NCBI GenBank assembly: GCA_947561395.2
Contig: OX387187.1
Location: forward strand, 6,764,976-6,828,975
Length of the DNA stretch: 64,000 nt
Direction: 5' to 3'
From: Buxus sempervirens
Lineage: Eukaryota; Streptophyta; Magnoliopsida; Buxales; Buxaceae
Notes under the pieces: generated by a model
What the model was told of the DNA's origin: nothing
The model's input: only the letters and a program-made list of their open reading frames with translations
Database searches by the model: none
Position numbers and translations under genes: made by a program
In this document: positions 1 to 12,172 of the stretch, piece by piece
Position numbering within the stretch: position 1 is the first letter of the stretch
How the letters are laid out: every line of letters begins with the position of its first letter

Positions 1-178
1 AAGAAAAAAAAACAGAAAAAAATAGAGAAAAAAACAGAAAAGAATAGAAAAAAAGGAAATGAAGAAAAAAAAAAAAAAGAAAAGGAAATGAAAAGAAAAA
101 AAAAGAAAAAAAAAAGAAAAAAAAGAGAAAAGAAAGAAAGAAAAAAAAAAAGAAAAAAGAGAAGGAAAAGGAAAGAGC
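1..178. repeat. A/G-rich low-complexity tract
   Basis: Almost entirely A with scattered G on the plus strand, in AAAAG-like irregular units. A lysine-rich reading frame runs through it only because of base composition. It lies at the window edge just before the 3' end of a family B retrotransposon; purine-rich stretches occur in the 3' region of such elements, but no function is implied here. Confidence 0.85.
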
Positions 179-179
179 A

Positions 180-480
180 AAATTGTGCTACAATTTCTAT
201 TTTCTCAAAATCCTATTTTTGTCTTGAAATCCACCTCACAGCCACGAGAGCTCTGTGGAATTCGGGACAACTTTGGGAAATGTGCCTGGTCAAAAGGATG
301 ATATCCACTCAATTTTCAACTTGGTTTGATAAAAAATCAGTTTTTCAAAAACCCTATTTTTGGGCTTAAAATCCACTTCACAGCCACAAAGGGCTCAGTG
401 GAATTTAAGAATTCTTGGAGAGATGCCCCCTTAAAGTGAGGGCTTTTTGGCAAATCTCCACTCAAAAATGGTTTTCTACA
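180..480 (+). repeat. Two diverged ~145-bp tandem units upstream of an LTR
   Basis: Two copies of a block beginning near 195 and 340 share CCTATTTTTG, AAATCCAC, TCACAGCCAC and GTGGAATT in the same order and spacing. They lie directly upstream of the polypurine tract and LTR at 582, so they belong to the 3' untranslated part of that element. Tandem repeats in the 3' UTR are known in Tat/Ogre-type Ty3/Gypsy elements, which fits the LTR type; that lineage call is inference. Confidence 0.6.
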
Positions 481-568
481 GAAATTGAATTGAACCGAGC
501 AAATCATGCTCATGGAATGCAATTTGGGCTTGTCTACTCTTTGCAGCTCACTGCTTCGCAGCTCCCAC

Positions 569-580
569 AAAGAGGGGCAG
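569..580 (+). promoter_or_regulatory. Polypurine tract of family B retrotransposon
   Basis: AAAGAGGGGCAG ends one base before TGTAGACACC, the first bases of the LTR. A purine run at this place primes plus-strand synthesis in LTR retrotransposons. It identifies the LTR at 582-2857 as the 3' LTR of an element whose body lies left of the window, not as a solo LTR. Confidence 0.7.
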
Positions 581-664
581 TTGTAGACACCCCAAATTGC
601 ACAAACAATCATCAAAAATCATTATCTCCTGGAAAGCCAGCACAGAATTTGAAGAAAATATACT

Positions 665-815
665 TTTACCTGTATCCGGATACTCCATCCGGATACAAGT
701 ACTTCTTCATGTATCCGGAATGATTATCCGGATACATGTGAGCCTTAATGTATCCGGTACCATGTACCGGATACCTTAAAGCACTTTGTTATCCGGTCTG
801 ATATACCGGATACCT
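665..815. repeat. TATCCGG inverted-repeat array in the B1 LTR
   Basis: About four short palindromic units of the form GTATCCGG...CCGGATAC separated by spacers, upstream of the TATA box at 970 and so in the U3 (promoter) part of the LTR. The equivalent region of B2 (about 39210-39365) has the same arrangement with different spacers. They look like repeated protein-binding sites; the factor is unknown. Confidence 0.7.
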
Positions 816-969
816 TAAGTTTGCTCAAAATTAGGGTTTTCCGAGAGCTTTTCACTTTTACCATCATGTCCCTCATTAAATGAGGGGAAATCGCGGAAAT
901 AACCTTAGGGTTTAGGTTGGAGGGGTTCTAGACATTAATTTGTGTCTACCAATGACCTTAGCCCTTGCC

Positions 970-977
970 TATAAATA
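970..977 (+). promoter_or_regulatory. TATA box of B1 LTR
   Basis: TATAAATA in the context GCCTATAAATAGGAG. The same element stands in B2 at 39042-39049 on the minus strand. It should set the start of R in the LTR transcript. Confidence 0.65.
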
Positions 978-2857
978 GGAGCCTCCTCCTTGAGCAAATG
1001 GCACACAACTCTTGTTTTGAATTCTCGCAAAGAAGAACTCCAAGAGAAGAAGAAAACCGCTGTGGAATCGCCTCCAGCACTCAGGTAAGCCTCAACTTTT
1101 CTTTTTATTTTCTGTCTTTACATTCCTAGATCTAGATCTCTTCTTCTACATTTCTGTAGTGTAAAGCCTTGTTTGTATGTGTGGAAATCCTTCCCTGGCT
1201 CAAAGTATCTCAAGACTCCCCTAGCCGTAAAACGTGAAGGCGGATCTAAGAGAAACGAGACTGGGGATTGACCCTAGTGCTAGAACCTATGTAGCATAAG
1301 GCCTTTTTGATTGATTGTAAACCGTTCCATATTCAAAGTACCCTTGATTATCTTAAAGAGAACAGAGGGAAACGATAATGGAACGGAACCCTAGGCTATG
1401 CTAGAACCTATTTTGTTGAATCTATATGCATGTGTATGGATCTTGCTTGGTTTTTTCACTTTTGCACACATATCACTATTTTGGCGGGATAGGCTCATAT
1501 TAGGGGTTTATTGCATTTATTGTGATAAATCTCAAATAAATGGCCTAAATCAATTCTGGAATATTTTTAAATGTTTTTCAAAGGTTTTGGATTCATCTCA
1601 CACGAATCACACACTTTTTATCAATTTTCGGATTTGGTTTTTACTCAAAAATGGCTTAGCTTGACAGCACCTGTACCCTTACTTCGGACGTCCGTAACTT
1701 CATCATCCGGATGAATTTTGGGGTGATTCCAGAACCATGGGAAAGGTGAGGCTGTCTAGTTTATGTCCACCAAATTTCATGAATTTCTATCTAGCCGATT
1801 TTTGACACTTCTCTGTCGAAGTTAAGTGGACAGTTCAGGTCCAAGTACAGAACTTGTCACTTCGACGGACCGCCATGTGTTCGTTTTAAGTCCGATTCGA
1901 GTGGTTTTTATTTCTGAGTACTCCTTTTTGAGTCTATTTTCAAATCCAGTTAGTTTCATAATTTTTGGATTCCATTTGAATTATTGGTAGCCGATTTACT
2001 CAGAACTGCTCATTTGCATTTTTCTGGGTACATCTGTGATCTTCGGGGCCTGTTCGGGAGACCGCCCAAGGCACACCCGAAGGGATTTTTATATGAGGCT
2101 AGTTTCTGTTGAAAGATGGCCATACAGACTTCAATCACACCAAATTTCACGGATTTCTATGTAATTGATTTTTCTAGACAATTTTCCAAAGTTGCCCACT
2201 TACTACTTTTAAAAATCCCCAGCAGCAACTTCAAAGGAGCATAACTCCTAGGATTTTTATCCGATTAACTTGAGATTTTGCATGAGTTCCTTATTTATCA
2301 TAATCTTTCAAATGGAGTTGGTTTGAATCAATTTAAAATTGGATTTGAATGATTTCAAAACAAAGGACCTTACTTTTTACCAAAATTCCCGGATTTGCCT
2401 CAACTTGGTTTTGGCCACTTTTACTTTGATTTCCATCTTTTGAAATACTCCAGAAGTGATATTGACATAAGAGAGGATCTAAAATCCATTTGGATCCTCA
2501 TGTGAAAATATCATACATTGTTCCTTTTTCAAGGCTTTTTCATGATTTTTAGCAAGCTTTTTATTTTCTTTTTAGCATGAACATACACTTGGCAACCACT
2601 TCGTGTGGATGAATGGGGGTGCCTAACACCTTCCCCTGTTCATAATCTAATCCCCTTACCCATCTCTGGATTTGATTTTCAAGTAGGGTTATTTTTATCC
2701 TAGAATTTGTCTTTTGGCTATTTTTACCTACTTTTGTATCTTTGGTGTCCATTCTCACCCCAAAATCATGAATGGTGGCGACTCTCCCACTTTTTGCGTT
2801 GAGCCCGTGTGTTGACGGAGGGACGATCACTCCGGTGATTTTTTCCCATGTCTCACA

Positions 2858-5532
2858 GTGCATGAAGAGAAACAGTTTATATATATATATGGAAAATAAC
2901 AGTGGTTTCATGCTTGGTAAAATAAACGAGTAATTACGGTCAATAACATAAACGAATAATCACGCTACAAAACAAACATTGATTCGGTGCCCGAATTAAA
3001 GGAAGTTAATCTTGTGCATTTCATTTCAATTTAAACAACAGTGTATTATAATTCACATCCCCATGGTTTCTAATTTATTTCAATTAGTGTCTTCTAAGAA
3101 CAATTCTACATTTTATTCATGATTCCATAATAATCCATTTTAACAATTCACATTAAACCATAGCAGTTCTGTTCAATTATGACATTTCAATATTTCATTT
3201 TAAATAAACAATCTTATCAGATACGTCTAAAACAATCCATCAATCGGAGAATCAATCATTATATCAGTAATAAAGCGAACCTTCAGGTAATAGCTTACCT
3301 CTACCGCAAGACGTAAACACATAGTATCCACACGTGCTCCGCAGGAGAATGCATATCTCTAAGACTATAGGTACCCCCTGCAAGAGACAGCATAACTCTA
3401 CCGAAGGATGTGAACACATAACATCTACTTTTACCGTAGGAGATAGCTTGCTCACCTTCTAGGGGTAACTCACACACCCATCCTCCATGTGGGATGCAAT
3501 CATGTATAATCACATATCCCCCACATAAGGTACCTCTCCTATAGGATGAAATCCCATCGGATCTACATCTCCCCCACAGGAGGTAATAAATCTCTCTCGC
3601 AAAGGGTAATATCTTTGCCACCAAGCGGGTAAAGTCTCTGCCACCAAGCGGGTTAAGGTCTCCGCCACCAAGCGGTTTATATACAATACATCTCTGCCAC
3701 CAAGCAGGTTTATTAATAAAACTGGCCACCAAGCCTTTGTACAAATCCTCCACATTCCAATATTGTTTATAATCATAGTTCTTTTATGTTCAATCGGCAA
3801 TCCAAAGTCTTGTTCCAAAATCAGTTCATTAGTGTGTACTCATAATGACGGGGTCTTGTTATGTGATTATTATAGTAATGGAAGACTCAAGTGGTTAATG
3901 GTAGTGGTGAGATCAATTGAGGTAATTTAAAGGTTATTTAAAGTTTAGAGATGGTCACATAAAGTAATAGGGTAGTTGTTATTTAGTGGAGGAAAATCAG
4001 GGTAGACCGATTAAAATTAACTAATAAGGCCTAAAGGTATATAGGGTTTTTTCTCCGAATTCTATAAGGTAATTTCTGGTTTAAAGTTTTACCAGTGAAG
4101 CTTAATATTCCTGATACTTAAAATTTATCAAAGGTAGTTCAACTGGGTTGGGTTTCTGATATAAAGTCTTTATCTGTAGAAATCTGGTTGCTGGTATATA
4201 AATTAATGTCTCTTAATTAATTATTCTAATATAAAGGTTTATCTGCATTAAACTTAGAATTTCTTATTTAAGATCAAGTTTGGGCAACTAATTACCTAAA
4301 ATAATTCCTTATTTATTTTTCTGCCAAAACAGGGTATTTGATATTTTAGTTTGACTTAAAAACATCTTATTCAATTGTTAAAATTGATTAAAAATGGTTT
4401 GTAATTGAATCAGGAGTTAAAATATGTAAATTTTGGATTTTCTGTTTAGAGTGCTCAGGGTCGCCTAGGCGTTCTAGGGTTAGTGGTAGTTCAAAATCAA
4501 TCGCCAACCTTCAGTCAGTAAGCGGTCGACAGCGCTTGAAAATTTAATACTAGCACCTAGGAGCGCTAATGACCGCCAGCCTCTCCGAGGTAGGCGCTCT
4601 AACAAAAACGGCTAAACAGTGTATAAATCTTCAATTTTCCCTGTTCTAAGCAGTTCTAATACTATTATAAGCATATGATCAATCTATTTACATACTTATA
4701 CAACCAAAAATCATGCAATCGAATCGAATAAACTATAGGAAACCAAAACGAACGAGAAAACTATGCTACCTACCTCTTACGATCGATTTCTCTCCTTCTC
4801 CTCTGAAGAACGACAAGCACAGACACAAGACAACGCCCAGGAGACGAGAACTCAAGCTTCTCTCTATCCCTTCTTCTTCTTCTTCCAAACGCTCACAGTC
4901 GCTCTTGGTTTTGCGATTTCTCCCTTGCAGCTGATGAATACAAAACAATATACAATGGTATACCACTCGTATGTGTTAGGGTATTTAGCTTACTTATATA
5001 CCCTCTATTCCCATGCAACGCACATGCACCAAACATGATGCACATCACCCAATCACAACACTTTCAGCTTTAAGATATTAATCCTACTGCGATATCTCAC
5101 GATCAGACAGTCGGATCTATGCCAAACTCCTGATCTCTACTATCCACGTGATCATTTGTAATTATAATTAAAATCCCTCAATAGAATTTTTCATCTCCTC
5201 AACTTATGGTTCCGATTCGACTATAATTGCCATTATGCCCTTATTCCATTTTTTAAGCTATAAATGTCGTCGTTAATAGGCAATCTAACTCCAACTTAAA
5301 TCTATCACCATTTCTCAAGTCTAATAATATTTTAATTAATATATTTAATTATTTACTGATGATTAATATGAATTAACCAAAATATCCTTCTCTTGATATT
5401 TCACATATACGCATTCGATTTCTTCCGAAATTTCCAAATTTATTCTCTAATTTATTTGACAAATTTATTGACATTCCAAATATTTATATTTAATTATTAT
5501 TTATTTATTTGCTAAAAATTCGGGGTTTTACA
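2858..5532 (-). mobile_element. Truncated family A LTR, A1
   Basis: The right end, CGGGGTTTTACA, is the reverse complement of the family A start TGTAAAACCCCG. The left side begins abruptly at the B1 LTR, at a CATG-rich point that in intact copies lies just upstream of the acceptor-like site, so the rest of this LTR is presumably beyond B1, outside the window. It carries a donor-like site (GAG|GTAGGTAGC on the minus strand, near 4773), a GC-rich block at 4450-4610, and a tandem array at 3550-3735. No protein-coding content. Confidence 0.75.
3550..3735. repeat. GCCACCAAGCGG tandem repeats in A1
   Basis: Five or so copies of CCACCAAGC(G/A)GG about 30-45 bp apart, preceded by looser copies of a CGCAGGAG/CCGTAGGAG type. 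Other family A LTRs have quite different tandem words at the corresponding place. The reading frames across it are by-products of the repeat. Confidence 0.6.
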
Positions 5533-5776
5533 ATTATTGGATGCTTATAAATATGTTAGAATCATTGGATGTGGAGAAAATCAAGATGGAAAGTGAATAT
5601 CATGAAAATTTGATTTTATTGAAAGGGTGTTTGACATCGTGCTCGAGCACCATGTCAGGTGCCTCGCCTGTGCTTTTTTAATTTGAACAAAACAGGGCGC
5701 TTGACCCTGCACTTAAGTGTCTGTTTTCTGGGTTTGATTGCGAATGGGCACTTGACAAGACGCTCGAGTGTCAGGT
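5533..5776 (+). mobile_element. Fragment resembling family A LTR GC-rich block
   Basis: AT-rich sequence followed by GTGCTCGAGCACC, GGGCGCTTGACC and GACGCTCGAGTGTC, the same style of CTCGAG palindromes seen in other family A LTRs (for example 8053-8100 and 10545-10800). No terminus is present, so it is a fragment; orientation is inferred only from the likeness. Confidence 0.4.
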
Positions 5777-6755
5777 TGTTAACACAAATTTCGTATCTGA
5801 AACAAAAGACAAGAAAAATGTAACTAATAATAATTTGTATTTGAAAAGAAGAAATGGGTTACAATCTTTGTAATTTCTCCTCTGATTCGATCTCCTTGAT
5901 GGGTCTTGATCCAAGGGCTACACGAGCTTGATCTTGAATGAAATTTCAATATTCAACTTGAGGGTTGCAAGAGCTTGATCTTAAATTGGATTTCGATCTT
6001 TGATTCGGGGGCCGTAAAGCTTGATTTCGAACTAGATGATCTGCCTTCCTTGTGATTGTGATTTGTCTTCTCTTTTCTCAAAATATTAATTTGATAAAGA
6101 GAAAACGGGGAAGATTTGGTGTAGACTTGAATCAGCTTTTCCAACTCTCTTTGAATTTCTGCAGAGTTTGTCCAAACTTCTTCGAATTTCTGCAAAGTTT
6201 CTCCAAGCTTTAGGCAAGTCTTCTAGAGCTTGAAAGTGTCTTCTTCTCATTGAGGTCCTCTATTTATAGGCAAAGGTTATGAGCACTTGCCTTAATATGA
6301 GGATCTTTTTTGATTGAGAATTTCCTTATAAGGGTGCGTCTCATTTGGTAGCAACTTGAATTTAATTAAGCATACCATACTGAGAAATCTGTTTGCTTTG
6401 ATTTTGGCATTTATTTGAATATTAAATTATTTCTTAATATTCTATGCCATTTGTGGGGTTGTGACTTTCCTTTTTTGGATCATCAGAATTTTGTTACCAA
6501 AAGACATTTATTTTGTTTTAGTAACAAATATAACCCATATCTTGTTTTGTGGGGCTCATTTGAAGTTAATGGGTTGGATTTGTAAAAAGCTTATCTTGAC
6601 CCATATTTCATAAACGGGTTGAACCATCAATTTATTTAATTCGAGCTTATTTGTTTGGTTAAGCCCTGGCCTTGGATTTGATCTCACTTACTAAAGTTAA
6701 TTATTTGACTTGGTCAACTTTTTGATTTGATGACACAAAAATTTTAGTGTCTACA
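5777..6755 (-). mobile_element. LTR-like segment of a further family
   Basis: Bounded by TGTTAACAC on the left and GTGTCTACA on the right, that is TG...CA in either direction, with the right end the reverse complement of TGTAGACAC. On the minus strand it contains CCTATAAATAGAGG (6261-6268), a plausible TATA box, in a position like that of other LTRs. The flanks (CAGGT, AAGGC) do not form a clean target duplication, so it may be a truncated or recombined copy. Confidence 0.5.
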
Positions 6756-6756
6756 A

Positions 6757-6831
6757 AGGCCCTCACTTCAAGTTTTTAGCTGTTTTACATGCTTGTCAAG
6801 TGTTGAAGGCAAACTTGAAGTACATGGATGT
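6757..6831 (+). pseudogene. Possible PPR-like coding fragment, left part
   Basis: Open frame with the pattern FLAVLHAC...LKYMDV, which resembles the F-x-A-V-L-x-A-C stretch common in plant pentatricopeptide repeat proteins of the PLS class. The frame runs into the target duplication GATGT of the LTR A2 and continues without a shift at 16576 after removal of the LTR. No start codon or upstream exon is visible because an LTR-like segment abuts at 6755. The family call rests on a short stretch and is weak. Confidence 0.3.
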
Positions 6832-8334
6832 TGTAAGACCCCGAATTTTTGAATAATAATTAAGGCATAAATAAATAGAAGAAAATAGGGGTATGAATAA
6901 AGTGGAAATAAAAGAGTGGAAATTTAGAGGATTAATAATTTAAATAAATAATAATTTTAAAATAAAAGAAATTTTGAAAGGAAATCAATTAATCTTGGAG
7001 GATAAAAGGGTATTTTAGTAAATTCCAAATGAATCATTTGATCAATTAAAATCATTAGATAATTAAAAGAATTAGAAAATAGAAAATTTAATTTAGTTGG
7101 GTTAGGTTTGAAGTTAAATAGCAATAATTATGGCCTAAAAAAAGAAAAAAGGGCAATCTGGTAATTATAATTAATTAGTGGCTTTAATTTGGGGAAAAAG
7201 TGACTTAATAGGGTGATTAGGTAATATTTAAAAATAGATATAAAATATGGACGAAAATTTATTAAAAGTATGAGTTTATTTGTAAGGGATTTAAGGGATA
7301 GGATATCAAAAAGAGAATTAGAAGAAGGAGAGATAGGGGGAGTTAATTAAAAAGTTTTCTAATTTGACATCTATTAGGTTAATTATTTAGGTAAGATATT
7401 AAAGGGGAAATTAGGGTTTCTTTAAAGTGAGATAGAGAGGAAAAGAGAGAAAAGAAGGTTCATTTGTTTGGAGCAAATTAAAGAAAGAGAAGAGAGAAGA
7501 CAAAAGATTTTAGAAGAAGGGTTGTTGCAGAAACCTCCGACTAGCACCCATCAAATTTAGATCGGGAGAGATTCACCCGTTGGATTGACCTCAAATTTGG
7601 AGGTTTTGTTCACGACTGGTAGAGCTACAGTCTGAACAGTGGAGATCTTGTTTGGAGAACCCTAGGATGGTGCGATAATAACAGAAATTTGGATTCAATG
7701 AGAAGATGGATTTCGCATATTAAGGCAAGTAGCAATCGCTTGAAAACTGGAGGAACTGCATGTTTTCTGTGTTTTGATTGGTTTTTGATTGATTTGAGTA
7801 GACGAAAACATGTTTCATGGATTGGATTGTTTTTCTCGATAAGTTTCCGTGTTCTTGAGAGAAAAATAGAAAAGTATTGATTTGATTACGTTGATCTTTG
7901 TAAACACCTAAAAATTTGTAATTAATTGATAAAAATAGGTTCAGAATATTGTAGAAGTGATTTAGATTAATTAAAGATAAATTTAGATCAATTAAAGATT
8001 AAAGAAAAATTATAAAATTCGGGAAATTGGAAAATCTGGAAATCAGCCGAAATTTGGGTGGGCGCTCAACAGGTCGCTCGAGCACCCATGTCAAGTGCCC
8101 TAAGTCAGATTTGATATTTGGGGATTTTAGGTCTAAATTAATATTTAATAAATTTCCTAGCAATTTAATTATTGTAACACTTGTATAGGGGTTAAATTGA
8201 GGTGTAGGAACTGACGGAATTTAATTTGGAATTAAGCTTTGGAACGATGAATGGAAATAGGTGTCTTAAAGGGCAAGGTTGTGGAAATAGTGGATTAGAT
8301 CTAATTAAATATAAATTTGGGGATTAGAACCAAC

Positions 8335-8845
8335 TCTCAAGCTTCAATATGGGTCTGTGTGAACCCGGCAAACCATCAGGAAACACATCAGCAAACTCAC
8401 ATACGATCGGCACACTAGAAATACTAGGTGCCTCAGTCACTACCTCCTTTGCCTTAATAGAAGCAACTAAACTGATCCGTGTCCTCAACCCTTCACAACA
8501 GAAACAATAAATAGGCTAACCTAGCTGACTAACCATAACTGTACCATGGTGACAATCAATGCTAACATGATGTCTGAACAACCAGTCAATGCCTAATATC
8601 ACATCAAATTCTCCAAAACTCAAATCTATCAAATTCCCAGGAAACTCCAGAGAACTCAACCTGATCATACAATCTCTAAATATAGTCTAGACTCTTTGGT
8701 CTCACCCAAAGGTGTGTGCATAGTCAACTTAGAATCAAGTGTATCAGGAATCAAACCAATACGATGTGCACAACATGGAGTGACAATGAATGTGAAGCAC
8801 CAGAATCAAACAGAAATATAGCAGATCTACTATATATGAAACATA
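8335..8845 (-). pseudogene. Retropepsin (aspartic protease) domain, degenerate
   Basis: The minus strand reads FLFDSGASHS near 8780-8820, the D-S-G-A active-site loop of retroviral-type aspartic proteases. Further on comes a DVILGIDW-like segment near 8570-8610 (hydrophobic-G-hydrophobic-D-W), and then an ADVFPDGLPG-like stretch near 8360-8400, which in Ty3/Gypsy polyproteins marks the passage from protease to reverse transcriptase. The frame is broken by stops and shifts. The enzyme would process the Gag-Pol polyprotein inside virus-like particles; this copy cannot be functional. Confidence 0.7.
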
Positions 8846-8946
8846 TACCTCCAACTAGTTGTGGGGCCTCCGATTCCTCATCCTGGGCCTCCTCAATATA
8901 CTCTCTCTCCGGCCTCCTAAGCTGCAATAGCATAAACCCACATATA

Positions 8947-9591
8947 CTAAGTTCGTGGAGGTGGGGCCTGATATATCTGCCCAACCCTCTGCGGTGCCAC
9001 TCTGCCTTGAGGTCCACCTCGGCCCTGACCCTGCGGTCTCTGAGCTACCGAAGCTGTAGGTGCCGGTCTAGGTGGTTGAGGTCTAGGAGGAATATCAACT
9101 ACTAGAGTCTCAGTGAGTGTAGTAGTAGCCATCCTCAACAACTGGTACGTGGCTAGGTGTGGGCACTCCATCACTTTGTGACCATACTGGCCACATCTAA
9201 AACATGCACCCGTTGGTGCTTCACACCGGCCTGGCATATGAAATCGGCCGCATCTATAACACCCTCCAGAAATCCTCCTCTCTCCCTGACCTCCAGATGG
9301 TCCAGACCTCCAAGTTTCAGTCCTCTACCTCTTGTCCCCATCCGGGACTCTCCTCTGCTCCATAGGTCTGACCTGAAATCTTCCACTGCCCTGCTCAGCC
9401 CTAGCATCTCTGATCTCTCTCTCAGCTCTAAGGGCTATCCTCACAATATCAGCGTACTCAGTACACATCAAAACTAATAACATGCTCCGAATATCTGGTC
9501 TCATCCCCTCTCAAAGTGCTGAGTCCATCTCTGCTCATCCTGCACCATATGGGGAGCAAATCGCGATAACGACGCATAACGGGCCTCGTAC
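8947..9591 (-). pseudogene. gag C-terminal part with CCHC zinc knuckle
   Basis: On the minus strand a C-x2-C-x4-H-x4-C knuckle (CFRCGQYGHKVMEC) lies at about 9155-9200, followed by a proline/glutamine/arginine-rich linker leading to the protease. Upstream (9400-9591) the frame resembles the gag stretch following the capsid part (ARYASLSRFAPH), with a stop shortly after. At 9591 it meets the target site of solo LTR A5 and continues at 12173. The knuckle binds element RNA for packaging. Confidence 0.75.
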
Positions 9592-10134
9592 TGTAAAATC
9601 CTAGATTTTATTAATAAAATAATTGCAATTAATAAATAGACTGATCAAGTTGATATAATGCAGGGGATGAAGAATTGGTTCAACCCGGAGAAATTCAAGG
9701 TGACCCGAAGAACTTGGAAAGCTAATCTAAGGTGAGATTATAAATTTAGATTGAGTAGAATTTAATTTCTATTATTTAGGTTGTTATAGCGATGATCTAA
9801 TTAAACGAAAAACAAGAGAAAAGATTTTTGTGGTCGACCCTAGAGGAGGTGGGATCGATCAGACCATACATGGTTTTATGAAGTGGTGGTTGGGTTGAAA
9901 GAGTATATAAGGGATTTAATTGCTAGTAGGGGCATTTTAGTAAAAAAAAGAAGGAATAAAATAACCTAAACTAATCGAGCAACTGTTCACGTCCAAACCA
10001 AGTGAACAGCCGCCCATACCAACTCATCTTCTCTTCTTCTTCTCTTTCTTCCATGTGATTCATACCCTAACCTTCAAGCAACCATTAGAGCAGATTTTTA
10101 GAGGAGGAAGAGGGATTTTCATCTGGAATTGCAG

Positions 10135-10136
10135 GT
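10135..10136 (+). promoter_or_regulatory. Splice-donor-like site in A5 LTR
   Basis: GCAG|GTAAGA, about 230 bp after the TATA box. Corresponding donor-like sites occur in A1 (4773), A3 (14976), A8 (30878), A9 (28294), A11 (35704) and A12 (40435), usually in the context AG|GTAAGTAGC or AG|GTAGGTAGC. A2 and A10 have AAG|GCAAGTAG instead. Confidence 0.5.
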
Positions 10137-11768
10137 AAGAAACAAACTAGAAAAATTCTGTTTTTGGGAGTCTTAAACGTGAATGAGAGTTGATAAAAGG
10201 GTGTTGTTTGATCCATATAAGATAAAGTGGATTTGAGTTCGTTTGGAACATCTTTGGAGTGTTTTAGTAGTGCTGTTAGATGAGGATTTTAGTCTCAAAC
10301 AAGGTAAGTAGTCCCTTTAAAATTTGCATTAATAGAATTTTGAAATTCATATGATGATCATGTTTATTCGTGCATTTGATGATATGTTTGTGTTGGATTG
10401 TGTGTTTTAATTGTCCTAATCTATTCCAACATGTTTATACAATATTCTTGAATGATTTTGAATGGTTTTGATGCTTTGTATTTGAAGTTTCGGATTTTTA
10501 TTTGATTTACGCAGCTTTTTGGAAGTTGCAAAATATTGGTTTTGCGACAGGCCGCTCGAACCACCGCTCAAGCGGCCCTAAGGGCCTCGAGATGGAGTTC
10601 ACGGGTGCTCGATAGCACTTGAGCGCTATTGAGGGCACCCCGCCTGTGCTTTTTATTTTTCAGAAAACCCGAAAGTAATCAAAACTCTAAAGGCGAACGC
10701 CCGAAGTGTCACTCGAGCAACCAACCCTGAATTCACCAAATTTTCACGTCACCCGTTCGAGTGCCCGAAGCCGCTCGAGCGCCCTTGTCAGAATTTCCAG
10801 ATTTCTCTAATCAACCTAGTTTTTCACTACGAAATTGTTTTTATTCAATTTAAACCTATGAACCTTTAAGATTAGAGTGTTTAGAGATAGTTTGCATTAG
10901 CGGATGTTTAAAATAAATTTTTATAAAGATTTTGGGTATATTTTACCAAAGTGGCTTATTAACTTAGTACCATTGTTCCAAACAATTCCCTTTTTAACAA
11001 AACTTGATTTTAAGAGTTCCTACACCTGTATTTAAGTTATTTGAACGTATTTTGTGCATCGAAGGATTTGATACACATCTGGGACATAGTTGCCAGTTAA
11101 AACCTGGAGTTTGGACATATGACTTAATTCCACTTGTGTGGGTTTTTTTGGGTCACAGTTGTAACAAGACTATTGCCTGGTTTGTTTATTCCACTGTTAT
11201 GGGTTTGTTATTGACACAGTTGTGTCTTTGTGTATGTGGGTGTTTTTGGGAGGTATGTCCATCACCTGGTTTGGTTTTCTACCGTTGAGTGGGCTTAGCA
11301 ATTGCATGGATCCGTAGATTAACTAGTAAGTGAAATGTCTTCTAGAGGGGTTTGAATTCTGTGTCATAGGCATTCCATCATCTCGAGGATGGTACCACTC
11401 CTGGATAGGTCGGTCGCTACGTTACCCACTCCTGGATAGGTTGGGCCATACATGCTAACTCATTTTGGTTGTCGGTTGGGTTCTTCCGTTGGGTGTCGAA
11501 AAACCAGTCTGTAGGTGTGTCTAGTCCACCTGTAAATCGGTTAGGTAGCATATTGGCACATGTCTACTTTCTTTCTCTGGTTTCCTATTTCATGAGTCCC
11601 ATGAGGTTGAATGTTTTGTGGTTGTTTCATTTTATTTAAATATTATTGTTCTGTATTTATCATGATTAACCTGATTAAACGTTGCATATTTTATTGTTAC
11701 AAACTATTTGCATGATTACTTACTGAGGTGTTGTTTCTCACATATTCGTTTTATCGATTTTGTTTTCA

Positions 11769-11855
11769 GATATTCCTGGTGAGGAAGCTGTAGGGGTAGA
11801 AACTTCTGGGGATTATTCTGACTACCAGGAAGAAGATTACTTTATTCCTATGTAG
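11769..11855 (+). other. Conserved micro-exon-like frame in A5 LTR
   Basis: The first base is the G of the acceptor-like TTTTCAG, which completes an Asp codon with the following AT. The frame runs 28 codons to TAG at 11853-11855 and ends YQEEDYFIPM. Equivalent frames, in the same phase relative to the acceptor, occur in A3, A6, A8 and A9. Exon 1 of this copy has no in-frame ATG after the last upstream stop, so translation from a spliced transcript is unproven. Confidence 0.45.
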
Positions 11856-12172
11856 GTTTAGGGATCTTTATTATCTAAATGACTTGGTATTTCGAGGGAT
11901 TGTTTTAGTTTATTTTTATTTAGATGAGTTTGGTGGATGTTGATACATTTTAATTTAATTAACCCTTTCCAGACTTAGTTTGATGAATTGGTATTGGATG
12001 TTTAATTTTTATATTCCGCGCTTCTTGGAAAAATATATCTTTTATTTCCGTACTTTGATTATATTTATTGAAATTGCTTAAGTCTGGATTAGTTGTTTTG
12101 GGCCATTATCCTAACGTACTAGGTTCGGGTTTATGTTTTTAAATAAACCTTGATTTGGGGCGCTACATGTAC

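Larger units (their letters stand above)
582..2857 (+). mobile_element. Family B (Tat-like Ty3/Gypsy) 3' LTR, B1
   Basis: Starts TGTAGACACCCC and ends GTCTCACA. Both ends match the solo copy B2 at 36787-39928 in reverse complement, and the two match along their length apart from a hAT-like insertion in B2. It has a TATAAATA box at 970, an array of TATCCGG palindromes at 665-815, and a CAG|GTAAGC donor-like site at 1085. The segment near 2780-2850 containing GTGGCGACTC resembles the 3' ends of Tat-type LTRs. No 5-bp match flanks it (GCAGT left, GTGCA right), as expected for a 3' LTR beside internal sequence. It was inserted in the family A LTR that continues at 2858. Confidence 0.8.
9592..12167 (+). 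mobile_element. Family A solo LTR, A5
   Basis: Begins TGTAAAATCCTAG and ends GGGGCGCTACA. Flanks are CGTAC (9587-9591) and TGTAC (12168-12172), a 5-bp duplication with one C/T difference, and the gag frame of the host element continues across the site. Contains a TATATAA box (9904), a donor-like GCAG|GTAAGA (10135), a GC-rich block with CTCGAG/GCGCTC palindromes (10545-10800), and an acceptor-like TTTTGTTTTCAG (11769) followed by a short open frame ending YQEEDYFIPM-stop. Length 2576 bp. Confidence 0.85.

Noticed and set aside
88..369. Lysine/arginine-rich reading frame at the window start
   Set aside because: Product of the A/G low-complexity tract and transposon 3' UTR sequence.
582..2857. 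B1 as a solo LTR
   Set aside because: No matching 5-bp flanks, and a polypurine tract and tandem 3' UTR repeats precede it, so it is a 3' LTR.
3301..3818. Overlapping minus-strand frames with repeated LLGGRD and LVAE words
   Set aside because: They translate the GCCACCAAGCGG tandem repeats of LTR A1; no start context or domain.
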